A stretch of DNA of 64,000 nucleotides from Bradyrhizobium sp. MOS003 (GCF_003020125.1 NZ_PYFW01000001.1:1674001-1738000), one strand, 5' to 3'; counted from the first letter of the stretch, positions 53,168-62,958 are shown. Made by a program: numbers and translations. The notes: generated by a model not told the origin, from the sequence alone.

Positions 53168-54208
53168 ATGGCGGCACAGGTCGGCATCGCTCCCGTCAAG
53201 CAGCGAGGCGTTGCTACGCTGGGCGGCACGGAAAAGGTCGCGGCACTTCTGCTGGCCATGGGTCGGCAGGCGGCCGCGAGCGTGCTCGCGCAATTCGAGC
53301 CGCAGGACATCCGCATCGTGACCAAGGCCGCGGCCGAGCTGCGGCCGATCACGGCGCAGGAGCTCGAATCCATCGTCGAGGAGTTCGCCCAGCAGTTCTC
53401 GATGGGCGCCAACATTCTCGGTACCCTCGGCGGCCTCGAAGCCGTGCTCGGCGACGTGCTTCCTGCCGATCAGGTCACGGCGATCATGTCGGATCTGCTC
53501 GGCAATTCGAGCCGGTCGGTCTGGGATCGCGTCTCGTCGGTGTCGGAAAATTCGCTGGCGACTTACCTGTCCAAGGAGCATCCGCAGACCGCCGCGCTGA
53601 TCCTGTCCAAGGTCAAGCCGGCCTGCGCCGCCAAGGTCATGAGCCAGTTGCCCTCCAGCCTGCGCAACGAATTGATGCGGCGCGTGCTCAGCCTCAAGCC
53701 GATCGTCGACGACGCGATGAAGGTTCTCGAGAAGACGCTGCATGAGGATCTGACGCTCAATTTCGCCCGCAACCTCGGCGCCGATACTTACGCCCGGGTC
53801 GCCGACATCATCAACAAGATGGAGCGCGGACATATCGAGGACATGCTCAAGAGCCTGTCGGAGAAGCGGCCGAAATCGGCCGAAGTGCTGAAGGAGCTGC
53901 TGTTCACCTTCGACGACGTCATCAACCTGGCGCCGAAGGCGCGCACCATGATCTTCGACCAGGTGCCGACCGATCGTATCGTCGTCGCGCTGAAGGGCAC
54001 CGACAAGCATTTCCGCGAGCTGATCCTGTCCGCGGTCGCCTCGCGCGTGCGTCGCGTCGTCGAGCACGAGCTCGCCATCGGCGAGCCGTCGAACCAGCGC
54101 GACGTGCTGGAGGCGCGCCGCGTCATCACCGACCTCGCGCTCGACCTCGCGGAGAAGGGCGAAATCGAGCTCAACCCCGACCAGGAGGATGAGCTGGTCT
54201 TCCGCTGA
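53168..54208 (+). CDS. fliG: Flagellar motor switch protein FliG
   Basis: A 346-residue FliG with the usual N, M and C domains. The EKVAALLLAMG start and EHPQTAALILSKVKP (hydrophobic patch EHPQ) identify the first two. The C domain with charged residues for MotA contact (DLVFDQVP-type region, LKGTDKHFRELILSAVASR) runs from about 240. It lies between fliN and flhB in the same operon. Confidence 0.96.
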   Translation: MAAQVGIAPVKQRGVATLGGTEKVAALLLAMGRQAAASVLAQFEPQDIRIVTKAAAELRPITAQELESIVEEFAQQFSMGANILGTLGGLEAVLGDVLPADQVTAIMSDLLGNSSRSVWDRVSSVSENSLATYLSKEHPQTAALILSKVKPACAAKVMSQLPSSLRNELMRRVLSLKPIVDDAMKVLEKTLHEDLTLNFARNLGADTYARVADIINKMERGHIEDMLKSLSEKRPKSAEVLKELLFTFDDVINLAPKARTMIFDQVPTDRIVVALKGTDKHFRELILSAVASRVRRVVEHELAIGEPSNQRDVLEARRVITDLALDLAEKGEIELNPDQEDELVFR

Positions 54209-54221
54209 CCGCTGAACGGGC

Positions 54222-55307
54222 ATGGCAGAATCATCCGATCGGGAGAGCAAGACAGAAGAGCCGACCGAGAAGAAAGTCCGTGATGCGCTCGAACAGGGCA
54301 AGATCCCGGTCTCTCGGGAGGCCTCCATTTTTGCCTCGATGGCCGCGCTGATGGTCATTCAGGCGTTCCTGATCGGCCAGGGCGTGCAGCAATTGACGCC
54401 GACCTTGAAGAACCTGCTGGACGATCCCGACGGCTTCCGGCTCTCCACCGGCGCGGACGCGCAGAACCTGCTCACCGTGGTCGGCCTCGAGGCGCTGCGC
54501 TTCCTGGTGCCGCTGGTCGTCACCCTCGGCGCGTTTGGGCTCGCCGCCTCGCTGCTGCAGAACGCCCCGCGCCTGGTGCTGGAGCGCATCAAGCCCGACC
54601 TGTCACGAATCTCACCGATCAGCGGCTGGAGCCGGCTGTTCGGGGCACAGGGACTGGTCGAGTTCGCCAAGTCGCTGTTCAAGCTGGCCGCGGTGACCTC
54701 CGTGGTCGCCTTCGTGCTGCGCTCGTCCGAGGCGAAGGCGTTCGAGGCGATGTATACCGATCCGGTTGCGCTGCCGGAGATGATTCTCAACATCGCGATG
54801 CGGATCGTCTCGGCGATCTGCATCGCGACCATCGTCCTGGTGGCCATCGATCTCGCCTGGGCGCGCTTCCACTGGAGGCGCGGCCTCCGCATGACCAAGC
54901 AGGAGATCAAGGACGAGCACAAGCAGGCGGAAGGCGATCCCCTGATCAAGGCGCGCCTGCGCTCGCTGGCGCGCGACCGCTCGCGGCAGCGGATGATTGC
55001 ATCTGCATCGCGCGCGACACTGGTGATCGCGAACCCTACGCATTTCGCGATCGCGCTGCGCTACAACCGCGAGGAAAATCCCGCACCTCTCGTGGTGGCC
55101 AAGGGTATGGACGTGATCGCGCTGAAGATCCGCGAGGTCGCCGAGCAGAACCGGATTCCCGTGATCGAGAACAGGGCGCTGGCGCGCGCGCTCTACGAGG
55201 CCGTCCAGGTCGATCAGGTGATTCCGGCGGAGTTCTTCCGGCCCGTGGCCGAGATCATCTACTTCCTGCAGTCGAAGCAGGCGCCTCGGACCGAGAAGGT
55301 CCAGTAG
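54222..55307 (+). CDS. flhB: Flagellar export apparatus protein FlhB
   Basis: A 361-residue FlhB with four membrane segments (about 30-48, 85-110, 140-165, 185-210) and the cytoplasmic domain with the autocleavage motif N271-P-T-H274 followed by FAIALRYN. Cleavage between N and P switches export from rod/hook to filament substrates. The N-terminal DRESKTEEPTEKKVRDALEQGKIPVSRE is characteristic. Confidence 0.97.
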   Translation: MAESSDRESKTEEPTEKKVRDALEQGKIPVSREASIFASMAALMVIQAFLIGQGVQQLTPTLKNLLDDPDGFRLSTGADAQNLLTVVGLEALRFLVPLVVTLGAFGLAASLLQNAPRLVLERIKPDLSRISPISGWSRLFGAQGLVEFAKSLFKLAAVTSVVAFVLRSSEAKAFEAMYTDPVALPEMILNIAMRIVSAICIATIVLVAIDLAWARFHWRRGLRMTKQEIKDEHKQAEGDPLIKARLRSLARDRSRQRMIASASRATLVIANPTHFAIALRYNREENPAPLVVAKGMDVIALKIREVAEQNRIPVIENRALARALYEAVQVDQVIPAEFFRPVAEIIYFLQSKQAPRTEKVQ

Positions 55308-55371
55308 ATTTCCGAAGACGACGTCCTGCCCAACAGCTTGACGAAAGCTTAACGCCCTAGGCTTCTCCCGA

Positions 55372-55773
55372 ATGGACCAGAACGGGGCTGTCGTGGGACC
55401 GCTTTATCTCTTCGAACTCGCATCGTCGCAGGCGCGGTACCTCGAGCTCCGCCAGTCGACCATTGCCACCAACGTCGCCAACGCCAACACGCCGGGCTTC
55501 AAGGCGCGCGACGTCGAGCCCTTCAACAAGGTGCTCGACGGCATGCCGGTGAGGCTTGCCACGACGTCACCCTCGCACATGCAGCTGGCCGCAGCCGAGA
55601 CCGACACGCGGGCGACCGCGAAGAAGGACAGCTGGGAAGTCGTCCATTCCGGCAACTCGGTCAGCCTCGAGCAGGAAATGATCAAGGGCAGCGACGTCAG
55701 CCGCGACTATTCGATGAATTCGGCGATCGTGCGGTCGTTCCACCGCATGGTCCTGTCCAGTGCGAAAGCCTGA
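55372..55773 (+). CDS. flgB: Flagellar basal-body rod protein FlgB
   Basis: A 133-residue proximal-rod protein with the rod signature RQSTIATNVANANTPGFKARDV (about 24-45) and a C-terminal helix ending VRSFHRMVLSSAKA. The ATG at 55372 gives the longest form; a GTG at about 55393 is also possible. It heads the flgB-flgC-fliE-flgG unit. Confidence 0.94.
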   Translation: MDQNGAVVGPLYLFELASSQARYLELRQSTIATNVANANTPGFKARDVEPFNKVLDGMPVRLATTSPSHMQLAAAETDTRATAKKDSWEVVHSGNSVSLEQEMIKGSDVSRDYSMNSAIVRSFHRMVLSSAKA

Positions 55774-55784
55774 GGTGACCTGAC

Positions 55785-56201
55785 ATGCTGGACTCATTGC
55801 AAGCGTCATTGACGGTCGCGAGCTCCGGGCTCGAAGCGCAGTCGACGCGCATGCGCATCGTCTCGGAAAATCTCGCGAACGCGACTTCGACGGGGCGCAC
55901 GACCGGTGCCGATCCCTACCAGCGCAAGACCATCACCTTCGACGCCGCAATGGACCGTGCTTCCGGCTCGCAGCTGGCGAAAGTCAAGGAGATCGGGGTC
56001 GACACCACACCGTACCGTGTCGAATACGATCCAGGGCATCCCGCCGCCGACAAGGCCGGCTACGTCAAGATGCCGAACGTCAACATGATGATCGAAATGG
56101 CCGACATGCGGGAAGTCAACCGGTCGTATGAGGCCAATCTCCAGGTCGTGAAACAGGTGAGGTCGATGCTCGGCATGACCATCGATCTCTTGAGGAGCTG
56201 A
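55785..56201 (+). CDS. flgC: Flagellar basal-body rod protein FlgC
   Basis: A 138-residue rod protein: VASSGLEAQSTRMRIVSENLANATST at the N-terminus and MIEMADMREVNRSYEANLQVVKQVRSMLGMTIDLLRS at the C-terminus are diagnostic. It is 11 bases after flgB and 2 before fliE. Confidence 0.95.
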   Translation: MLDSLQASLTVASSGLEAQSTRMRIVSENLANATSTGRTTGADPYQRKTITFDAAMDRASGSQLAKVKEIGVDTTPYRVEYDPGHPAADKAGYVKMPNVNMMIEMADMREVNRSYEANLQVVKQVRSMLGMTIDLLRS

Positions 56202-56203
56202 CA

Positions 56204-56533
56204 ATGCTTGAGGCGATTTCATCCACGGCGGTCTCCGCGGGACAGGCAGCGAGCCGCGCGACCGAGGCACAGGCCATCGCGCCGACGGCGCCGACCGCCA
56301 TTCAGTCCACCGACGATGTCGGCTTCGAATCGGTGATGAAGCAGGTGACGAACGACGCGATCGGGACGCTGAAGGCGGGCGAGGCGGCGTCGATCTCGGC
56401 GATGCAGGGCAAGGAATCGACCCGCAAGGTCGTGGAGGCGCTGATGTCAGCCGAGCAGGCCCTGCAGACGGCTGTCGCGGTTCGCGACAAGGTCGTGCAG
56501 GCCTACCAGGAAGTCGTCCGGATGTCGATTTGA
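56204..56533 (+). CDS. fliE: Hook-basal body complex protein FliE
   Basis: A 109-residue FliE that links the MS ring to the proximal rod. The conserved C-terminal region GKESTRKVVEALMSAEQALQTAVAVRDKVVQAYQEVVRMSI is complete. It sits between flgC and flgG as usual. Confidence 0.95.
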   Translation: MLEAISSTAVSAGQAASRATEAQAIAPTAPTAIQSTDDVGFESVMKQVTNDAIGTLKAGEAASISAMQGKESTRKVVEALMSAEQALQTAVAVRDKVVQAYQEVVRMSI

Positions 56534-56551
56534 TCTGAAGGAGTGGGATAA

Positions 56552-57340
56552 GTGAAATCGCTCGCCATTGCGGCCACGGGCATGAACGCCCAGCAGACCA
56601 ACATCGAAGTCATCGCGAACAACATCGCCAACATCAACTCGACGTCGTACAAGCGTGCGCGCGCCGAGTTCACCGATCTGTTCTACCAGATGGATCGCAT
56701 GCAGGGCGTCGCCAACGTCAACGGCTCCTCGCCGATCCCGGAAGGCGCCAATCTCGGTCTCGGCGTCAAGTCGGCGGCGATTCGCAAGCTGCACATCCAG
56801 GGCGCGCTGACGCAGACCGGCAACCCCTACGATATGGCGATCAACGGCCGGGGCTGGTTTCAGGTGCTCGGCCCGAACAACGAGGTGCAATACACCCGCG
56901 CGGGTTCGTTCACTCCCAACGCCAACGCCCAGCTCGTCACCACGGACGGCTATCTGCTGGATCCCGCCATCACGATTCCGCAGGGAACCGTCGAGGTCAC
57001 GGTCAACCAGACCGGGCAAGTGTTCGCCAAGCTGGATACAGAGGTGAACCCGCGTCAGATCGGCCAGCTCAACCTCGCCAACTTCGCCAACGAAGCGGGC
57101 CTCGAACCGCTGGGCAGCAATCTCTATCGCGAGACCACGGCGTCGGGCACGCCGGTCGTCGGCCTGCCGGGCGACTCCGGATACGGCAAGATCAACCAAA
57201 AATGGCTCGAAGCCTCGAACGTCGACCCGGTCAAGGAAATCACCGAGTTGATCTCGGCGCAGCGCGCCTACGAAATGAATGCCAAGGTCATCCAGGCCTC
57301 GGACGAAATGGCCCAGACGGTATCGAAGGGCATGCGCTAG
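56552..57340 (+). CDS. flgG: Flagellar distal rod protein FlgG
   Basis: A 262-residue FlgG: the [24 protein letters not shown] block (about 23-46) and the C-terminal [25 protein letters not shown] are hallmarks. It starts with GTG at 56552 behind AAGGAG. Confidence 0.95.
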   Translation: MKSLAIAATGMNAQQTNIEVIANNIANINSTSYKRARAEFTDLFYQMDRMQGVANVNGSSPIPEGANLGLGVKSAAIRKLHIQGALTQTGNPYDMAINGRGWFQVLGPNNEVQYTRAGSFTPNANAQLVTTDGYLLDPAITIPQGTVEVTVNQTGQVFAKLDTEVNPRQIGQLNLANFANEAGLEPLGSNLYRETTASGTPVVGLPGDSGYGKINQKWLEASNVDPVKEITELISAQRAYEMNAKVIQASDEMAQTVSKGMR

Positions 57341-57353
57341 GTCCGATGTCCAG

Positions 57354-57830
57354 ATGTTGAACAGGGTGGGTCTGATCGTGCGCGGGTTGGCGGCCGTGCT
57401 GCTGGTTTTGGCTTCGGTGCGCCTCGCCATGGCCGAGGAGAAGCGGCTTCCCGTGCCGGCGGTGTCGATCCGCGCCGGCGAGCTGATCCGGGACGACATG
57501 ATCACGGAGCGCGCCTTCGCGCCGAACGTCCTCGGCGTCGCCATGTTCATCGAAGGACGGCAGGTCTTGGTCGGCCGCATGGCGCGGCGTGCGCTGCTGC
57601 CGGGCCAGCCCATTCCGACCAACGCGGTGGAGGACCCCTGGACCGTTGCGCGCGGCGCCATGGTCAAGGTCGTGGTGGAAGACAGCGGCCTGTCCATCGT
57701 CACTTACGGCTCAGCGATGCAATCGGGCGCGTCCGGCGCGCTGATCCCGGTGCGCAACACGGATACCGGGGTGATCATCAAGGGCGTGGTCCAGCCCGAC
57801 GGAACCGTGAAGGTCATGGACGGGTCATGA
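57354..57830 (+). CDS. flgA: P-ring assembly chaperone FlgA
   Basis: A 158-residue periplasmic SAF-domain protein that helps FlgI assemble into the P ring. The signal peptide runs to about residue 26 (LASVRLAMAE) and the SAF core includes VPAVSIRAGELIRDDMI. The ATG at 57354 is 13 bases after the flgG stop. The stop overlaps flgI (ATGA at 57827-57830). It is shorter than the two-domain form of enterobacteria. Confidence 0.9.
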   Translation: MLNRVGLIVRGLAAVLLVLASVRLAMAEEKRLPVPAVSIRAGELIRDDMITERAFAPNVLGVAMFIEGRQVLVGRMARRALLPGQPIPTNAVEDPWTVARGAMVKVVVEDSGLSIVTYGSAMQSGASGALIPVRNTDTGVIIKGVVQPDGTVKVMDGS

Positions 57831-58957
57831 CCAGAATCCTGCTTGCGCTCGTCCTGCTGCTTTCGGCCGCCTGTGCCCATGCCGCCGTCCGCATCAAGGA
57901 CATCGCGGACATCAAGGGTCTGCGCGAAAACCAGATCGTCGGCTACGGCCTCGTCATCGGCCTGAACGGCACAGGCGACACGCTGCGCAACGCTCCGTTC
58001 ACGGAGCAGTCCCTGCAATCGATGCTCGAGAACATGGGCATCAACGTCAGGAACGAGACCACGAGCACCAACAACCCCCCGCGCCCGACGACGCTGCGCA
58101 CGCGCAACGTCGCGGCCGTGATGGTGACTGCGGACCTGACGCCCTCGATCGGGCCCGGCGAGCGCATGGACGTGACCGTGTCGTCGCTCGGCGATGCGAC
58201 GTCCCTGCTCGGCGGGACGCTGGTCATGACATCGCTGCGCGCGGCGGACGGCGCCGTCTATGCGGTGGCGCAGGGGGCGGTCACGGTCGCCGGTTACAGC
58301 GTCGGAGGCCAGGCGCAGAACGTCAGCCAGGGCACGCCGACGGCCGGCCGCATCCCGAACGGTGCGCTGGTCGAGCGCGAGGTGCAGGGAAGTCTCCACG
58401 AGATGGAGTTCCTGGTGCTGCAGCTGAAGAACCCCGACTTCGTCACCGCGACGCGCATTCTGGATGCCATCAACCGCTTCGCCGGCGGACGTTACCGCGC
58501 GCAGATCGCCTTCGAGCGCGACTATCGCACCATCGTGCTGTCGAAGCCGCGCCACATCGGCCCCGTCCGTTTCCTCGCCGAGATCGGCGAGCTGACGGTC
58601 GAGCCGGATACGCCGGCACGGGTGGTGATCAACGAGCGCACCGGCACCGTGGTGATCGGGCGCGACGTGCGGATATCGACCGTCGCCGTGACGCATGGCA
58701 ACCTGTCGGTTCGTGTCACGGAGATGCCCGTGGTATCACAGCCGGCGCCGTTCTCGCGCGGGCAGACCGTGGTGGTCCCGCAGACCGTGGTCGAGGCCAA
58801 CGAGGCGGGATCGCAGGTGGCGATCCTCAGCGGGGTCGATCTGCAGCGTCTGGTGCGCGGGCTGAACCAGATCGGCCTGAAGCCGTCGGGCATCATCGCG
58901 ATCCTGCAGGCGATCAAGACGGCTGGTGCGCTCCAGGCCGATGTCATCGTGCAATGA
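57827..58957 (+). CDS. flgI: Flagellar P-ring protein FlgI
   Basis: A 376-residue P-ring subunit with a signal peptide (cut near AHA-AV, about residue 20), then RIKDIADIKGLRENQIVGYGLVIGLNGTGD, the invariant FlgI start. It is coupled to flgA by overlap. Confidence 0.96.
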   Translation: MTRILLALVLLLSAACAHAAVRIKDIADIKGLRENQIVGYGLVIGLNGTGDTLRNAPFTEQSLQSMLENMGINVRNETTSTNNPPRPTTLRTRNVAAVMVTADLTPSIGPGERMDVTVSSLGDATSLLGGTLVMTSLRAADGAVYAVAQGAVTVAGYSVGGQAQNVSQGTPTAGRIPNGALVEREVQGSLHEMEFLVLQLKNPDFVTATRILDAINRFAGGRYRAQIAFERDYRTIVLSKPRHIGPVRFLAEIGELTVEPDTPARVVINERTGTVVIGRDVRISTVAVTHGNLSVRVTEMPVVSQPAPFSRGQTVVVPQTVVEANEAGSQVAILSGVDLQRLVRGLNQIGLKPSGIIAILQAIKTAGALQADVIVQ

Positions 58958-59024
58958 TGCGCAAGCGTCGTGCAAGCATGCTCGCTCAATGCTCGGGTCT
59001 GAAGCGAGAATCGCACGCGACCCG

Positions 59025-59804
59025 ATGCTGAAGCTGGATCACAAAGCCAAATTCCTCCTGCTGGTCGCGGCCTCAGTGCTCGCGGGCGCCTCGCCCGTGC
59101 TGGCCCTGGACGAGGCCAAGCCGTCGAAGCCGCTCAACCTGCTCTCCTTCGCGCGCGCCCGCGCCTCCGGCCCGCAGAAGCCGCAGCCGGTCACGGCAAT
59201 GCCCGGCGACAATGCGTCGATCCGGGCGACGGCTTGGGCCGCCGAAGACCAAGGACCTGCGACCACCGGCGCGGTACCCGCTTCCCAGGCGCCAGCGGCT
59301 GCACCTGCAGCACCGCCTACATCTTCACCGGCGCGCCCGGCCAAGCCCGGCAGCGTCACGGCGCCGCTGAAACCCGCGCCGCCGCAGGCCGCAGTCGCCG
59401 CGGACAACGAAGTCGCCCTGTTCTGCAACAGCGTCGCCGATCCGGCCGTCGATGCGAGGCTGGCCTGGCAGCTCAAGGAGCTGGAGAAGGCCGAGAGCCT
59501 GCTCCGCGAGCGGATCGCCGAGGTCGAGGCCAAGCGCGCCGAATACGAACAGTGGATGGCGCTGCGCGACGACTTCCTGAAGAAGGCCGAAGCCAGCGTC
59601 GTCGAGATCTATTCGCGCATGAAGCCCGAAGCCGCGGCGACCCAGATTGCCGGCATGGCCGACGAGACCGCCGCCGCCGTGCTCGCCAAGCTCAGTCCGA
59701 GGAACTCGAGCGCGATCTTCAACGAGATGGATACGGCACGCGCGGCGCACCTCGCCGACCTGCTTGGCGGAATGCGTCGCGTGGATGACGGAAAGACCAA
59801 ATAG
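59025..59804 (+). CDS. MotE-like periplasmic protein
   Basis: A 259-residue protein with an N-terminal hydrophobic signal or anchor (about 8-27), a Pro/Ala-rich middle, a coiled coil (WQLKELEKAESLLRERIAEVEAKRAEYEQW, about 155-185) and an MgtE-N-like C-terminus (IYSRMKPEAAATQIAGMADETAAAVLAKL). This layout matches MotE, the chaperone of the rhizobial stator protein MotC. The ATG at 59025 is chosen because upstream residues are polar. It lies between flgI and flgH. Confidence 0.75.
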   Translation: MLKLDHKAKFLLLVAASVLAGASPVLALDEAKPSKPLNLLSFARARASGPQKPQPVTAMPGDNASIRATAWAAEDQGPATTGAVPASQAPAAAPAAPPTSSPARPAKPGSVTAPLKPAPPQAAVAADNEVALFCNSVADPAVDARLAWQLKELEKAESLLRERIAEVEAKRAEYEQWMALRDDFLKKAEASVVEIYSRMKPEAAATQIAGMADETAAAVLAKLSPRNSSAIFNEMDTARAAHLADLLGGMRRVDDGKTK

Positions 59805-60512
59805 ATGAAGAAGCCGATCCTCGTCCTCTCGCTCGTGCTGGCATCCGTGCCCCTGGCCGGATGCTTCCATGATCCGTCCGAGGTCCTGACCGGCCCGCAA
59901 ATGTCGCCGGTCGGCAGCGGCCTCAGGACCCAGGCCGATCCGATCCCGGTGACGCCGCGCATGCGCACGCCCGTCAGCTATCGCTCGACCTGGGACGACG
60001 GCACCGATCTCTATCGCGATCCCCGCGCCCGGCGCACCGGCGACGTCGTGACGGTGATCATCTCGATGCAGGACAAGGCCAAGCTCGACAACAAGACCGG
60101 CCGCTCGCGCGATTCGCAGGTCAAGTTCGGGCTCGACTGGCTGATGGACGTCGCTGGATGGAACGACAAGGGATCGGCGAATGCCAACCTCAGCACCAAC
60201 ACCCAGATCAAGGGCAACGGCCAAATCGATCGCACCGAGGATATCAAGCTGTCGATCGCGGCCATCGTCACCGACGTGTTGCCGAACGGCAATATCATGA
60301 TCAGCGGCTCGCAGGAGTTTCGCGTCAACACGGAGATGCGCGTGCTCAACGTCGGCGGCATCGTGCGTCCGCGCGATATCTCACGCACCAACACGATCTC
60401 CTACGAGAAGATCGCAGAGGCGCGGGTGTCCTATGGCGGTCGCGGAAATCTGTCCGACGTGCAACAGCCTGGATGGGGACATCGGATCTATGACGCCGTG
60501 GCACCGTTCTGA
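59805..60512 (+). CDS. flgH: Flagellar L-ring lipoprotein FlgH
   Basis: A 235-residue outer-membrane lipoprotein with a lipobox L-A-G-C20 at the end of its signal peptide. The L-ring core has RRTGDVVTVIISMQDKAKLDNKT and ITDVLPNGNIMISGSQEFRVNTE-type segments. It starts at the base after the MotE-like stop. Confidence 0.96.
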   Translation: MKKPILVLSLVLASVPLAGCFHDPSEVLTGPQMSPVGSGLRTQADPIPVTPRMRTPVSYRSTWDDGTDLYRDPRARRTGDVVTVIISMQDKAKLDNKTGRSRDSQVKFGLDWLMDVAGWNDKGSANANLSTNTQIKGNGQIDRTEDIKLSIAAIVTDVLPNGNIMISGSQEFRVNTEMRVLNVGGIVRPRDISRTNTISYEKIAEARVSYGGRGNLSDVQQPGWGHRIYDAVAPF

Positions 60513-60554
60513 AGTCCGCGCCGGTCTGGCCGCGCCGCAAGGGCAGGGGACGTG

Positions 60555-60998
60555 ATGCGCCTGATTGCGGCCATCATGGTGCTGACCCTTGTCGCGATCG
60601 GTGCGGGCGCGCTGGCGGGCCTGCATCTGTTCGCGGCGGCCGAGCGCGTCGCCGACGCGAAGAAAACCGCCACGCCGCCGCCGCTTGCCTCGAGCTACGC
60701 CGGCAGCGCTCGGCTCAGGAAGCTGTCTCCGATCGTGACCAATCTGGCCGCGCCGGCCAACAACTGGGCCCGCGTCGAAGCCTCCATGGTGACCGAGAGC
60801 ATGAGCGACGAGGACGCAGGCATCCTGGCCGCCCACATCAGCGAGGACATCGTCACCTATCTGCGGTCGGCGACGGTGACGCAATTCGAGGGATCGCGCG
60901 GGCTTCAGCATCTGCGCGACGACCTGACCGAGCGCGCCACTATCCGCTCGTCGGGGAAGGTGCGCGAATTGATCATTGAGACCCTGGTGATTCAGTGA
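60555..60998 (+). CDS. fliL: Flagellar basal-body protein FliL
   Basis: A 147-residue single-span inner-membrane protein (helix about 5-25) with a periplasmic FliL domain (SSYAGSARLRKLSPIVTNL, then AAHISEDIVTYLRSATVTQFEG). AGGGGA lies 6 bases before the ATG at 60555; a GTG directly upstream is possible. The stop overlaps fliP (GTGA at 60995-60998). Confidence 0.88.
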   Translation: MRLIAAIMVLTLVAIGAGALAGLHLFAAAERVADAKKTATPPPLASSYAGSARLRKLSPIVTNLAAPANNWARVEASMVTESMSDEDAGILAAHISEDIVTYLRSATVTQFEGSRGLQHLRDDLTERATIRSSGKVRELIIETLVIQ

Positions 60999-61735
60999 GA
61001 GTGAAAACCCTGCTCCTCGCGTTGGTTCTGGTCGTGCTGCCCGAAGTGGCGCTCGCCCAGATTCCGGACCTCAACTCGTTGCTGCCGCCCGGAAACGGCT
61101 CGACCAGCGGCCGGATCATCCAGCTGGTGGCGCTGATCACGGTGCTGTCGGTGGCGCCGGGACTGCTCATCATGGTGACGAGCTTCACGCGATTTGCGGT
61201 GGCGCTGTCGTTCCTGCGCGCCGGTCTCGGCCTGCAGACCACGCCGGCCAATCTGGTGCTGATCAGCCTCGCCCTGTTCATGACCTTCTACGTAATGGCG
61301 CCGACCTTCGATCGCGCCTGGGAGACCGGCGTCCAGCCGCTGATGAAGAACGAGATCTCGGAAGAGCAGGCCTATCTGAAGATCACCGATCCGTTCCGCG
61401 AGTTCATGCTGGCCCATGTCCGCGACAAGGATCTGCAGACCTTCGAGTCGCTCGCCGCGGAGAGCTTTCGCAAGAAGTTCGACGACAAGCGCGTCGATTT
61501 GCGCGTGATCATCCCGGCCTTCATGATTTCCGAGCTGAGGCGTTCGTTCGAGATCGGATTTCTCATCATCCTGCCGTTCCTGGTGATCGACATGATCGTG
61601 GCGACGCTGACGATGTCGATGGGCATGATGATGATGCCGCCGACGATCCTGGCGCTGCCGTTCAAGATGCTGTTCTTCGTACTGATCGACGGGTGGAATC
61701 TGCTCGCCTCCGGACTGGTGCGCTCGTTCTCGTAG
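60995..61735 (+). CDS. fliP: Flagellar export apparatus protein FliP
   Basis: A 246-residue FliP: cleavable signal sequence (about 1-22), four membrane segments and the SVAPGLLIMVTSFTRFAVALSFLRAGLG block diagnostic for the export-gate subunit. The C-terminal MMMPPTILALPFKMLFFVLIDGW completes it. GTG start. It ends the large rightward flagellar operon. Confidence 0.97.
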   Translation: MRVKTLLLALVLVVLPEVALAQIPDLNSLLPPGNGSTSGRIIQLVALITVLSVAPGLLIMVTSFTRFAVALSFLRAGLGLQTTPANLVLISLALFMTFYVMAPTFDRAWETGVQPLMKNEISEEQAYLKITDPFREFMLAHVRDKDLQTFESLAAESFRKKFDDKRVDLRVIIPAFMISELRRSFEIGFLIILPFLVIDMIVATLTMSMGMMMMPPTILALPFKMLFFVLIDGWNLLASGLVRSFS

Positions 61736-61999
61736 CGGCGGCGATCGCCTGGCGCCCCGTCATGGTTAGCGAAACGTGCCGCGCTATGGTTAGCATTGGG
61801 TAATATTAACCATCTGATATTGCTATGGAATTCAAGCCGCCCTTAATCCGGCGGCAAGATTCGGCGTGTTAGCAATGCGGCACGGCGGGTTGGACCCCAC
61901 CCCTATCAGTCCAAAGGCATGATGCCGCCCCTCCGTACCGGTGCAAGTCCGGTATGTCCCCTGATGAAAATGTAACGCGTACATAAAGGGACATTCGCA
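61736..61999 (+). promoter_or_regulatory. Flagellin 1 promoter/leader region
   Basis: 264 bases separate fliP from the first flagellin gene. The A/T-rich part (about 61780-61850) should hold the promoter; the last 90 bases are the structured leader listed separately. No reading frame. Confidence 0.6.
61914..61999 (+). ncRNA. Conserved flagellin mRNA leader (flg-Rhizobiales-type motif), copy 1
   Basis: AAAGGCATGATGCCGCC is followed by a hairpin TACCGG (61936-61941) / CCGGTA (61949-61954) with a TGCAAGT loop. ATGTCCC (61954-61960) is complementary to GGGACAT (61988-61994), which contains the ribosome-binding site. The same architecture precedes the second flagellin. It matches the position and style of the flg-Rhizobiales RNA motif. 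Confidence 0.72.
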
Positions 62000-62905
62000 A
62001 TGTCAAGCCTGCTCACGAACTCGTCCGCCATGACCGCGCTCCAGACCTTGCGGTCTGTCAGCTCGCAACTCTCCACCACGCAGAGCCGGATTTCCACCGG
62101 CCAGCGCGTGGCCACGGCCGCTGACAACGCCGCCTACTGGTCGATCGCGACCTCGATGCGCGCCGACAACGCCGCGCTCTCCGCCGTATCCGACTCGCTC
62201 GGTCTGTCGGCCGCGACCGTCGACACCGAATACACCGCTCTGAACAAGGTCCTCGGCGACAGCAACTCCGGCCTGACCAAGCTGCAGTCGCTGCTGGTCG
62301 AAGCCAAGACGGCCGGTATCGATCGCAGCAAGATCCAGTCGGAAATCACCCAGATCCAGCAGGATATGAAGAACGTCGCCAACGCGGCGACCTTCAACGG
62401 CGTCAACTGGCTGAGCACCAACGCCTCCACGCCGGCGACCGTCAACCTGGTGTCGTCGTTCTCGCGCGTCGGCTCTACGCCGACCACCAGCTCGATCACC
62501 GTGACAGTCGCGAACTACTCGCTCTACACCTCGAGCACGGGCGGTATCCTCGACACGGTGAGCGGAAGCGCCTCGGTCGATAGCCTCAACATCGGTTCGC
62601 TGACCGACTCGACCGCCGACCAGGCCATTCTCGATGGTTACATCGCGAAGGTCACCGCAGCGATCGGCACGGTGTCGTCGGGTGCCGCCAACCTCGGCGC
62701 CATCAAGAACCGTATCTCGAACAACTCGGAGTTCGTGAAGTCGCTGATGGACTCGGTGGATCGCGGTATCGGCCAGCTCGTCGACGCCGACATGAACCAG
62801 GAGTCCACCCGTCTGGCGGCCCTCCAGGTCCAGCAGCAGCTCGGTGTTCAGGCGCTCTCGATCGCCAACAACAACAGCCAGAGCATCCTGTCGCTGTTCC
62901 GCTAA
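62000..62905 (+). CDS. Flagellin (lateral type), first copy
   Basis: A 301-residue flagellin. Conserved coiled-coil D0/D1 N-terminus (MSSLLTNSSAMTALQTLRSVSSQLSTTQSRISTGQRVATAADN) and C-terminus (MNQESTRLAALQVQQQLGVQALSIANNNSQSILSLFR) flank a short variable centre rich in Ser/Thr. The size fits the lateral or thin flagella of Bradyrhizobium rather than the large polar flagellins. It is followed by a second, ~80-90% similar copy. Confidence 0.94.
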   Translation: MSSLLTNSSAMTALQTLRSVSSQLSTTQSRISTGQRVATAADNAAYWSIATSMRADNAALSAVSDSLGLSAATVDTEYTALNKVLGDSNSGLTKLQSLLVEAKTAGIDRSKIQSEITQIQQDMKNVANAATFNGVNWLSTNASTPATVNLVSSFSRVGSTPTTSSITVTVANYSLYTSSTGGILDTVSGSASVDSLNIGSLTDSTADQAILDGYIAKVTAAIGTVSSGAANLGAIKNRISNNSEFVKSLMDSVDRGIGQLVDADMNQESTRLAALQVQQQLGVQALSIANNNSQSILSLFR

Positions 62906-62923
62906 GCCTTCAAGGATCTCGGG

Positions 62924-62958
62924 AGGGCCGCGCTTCTCGCGAAGCGCGGCCCTTTCGT
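62924..62958 (+). terminator. Intrinsic terminator of flagellin 1
   Basis: A perfect 13-bp stem (AGGGCCGCGCTTC at 62924-62936 with GAAGCGCGGCCCT at 62941-62953) with a TCGC loop is followed by TTCGTTT, so the two flagellin genes are separate transcripts. Confidence 0.9.
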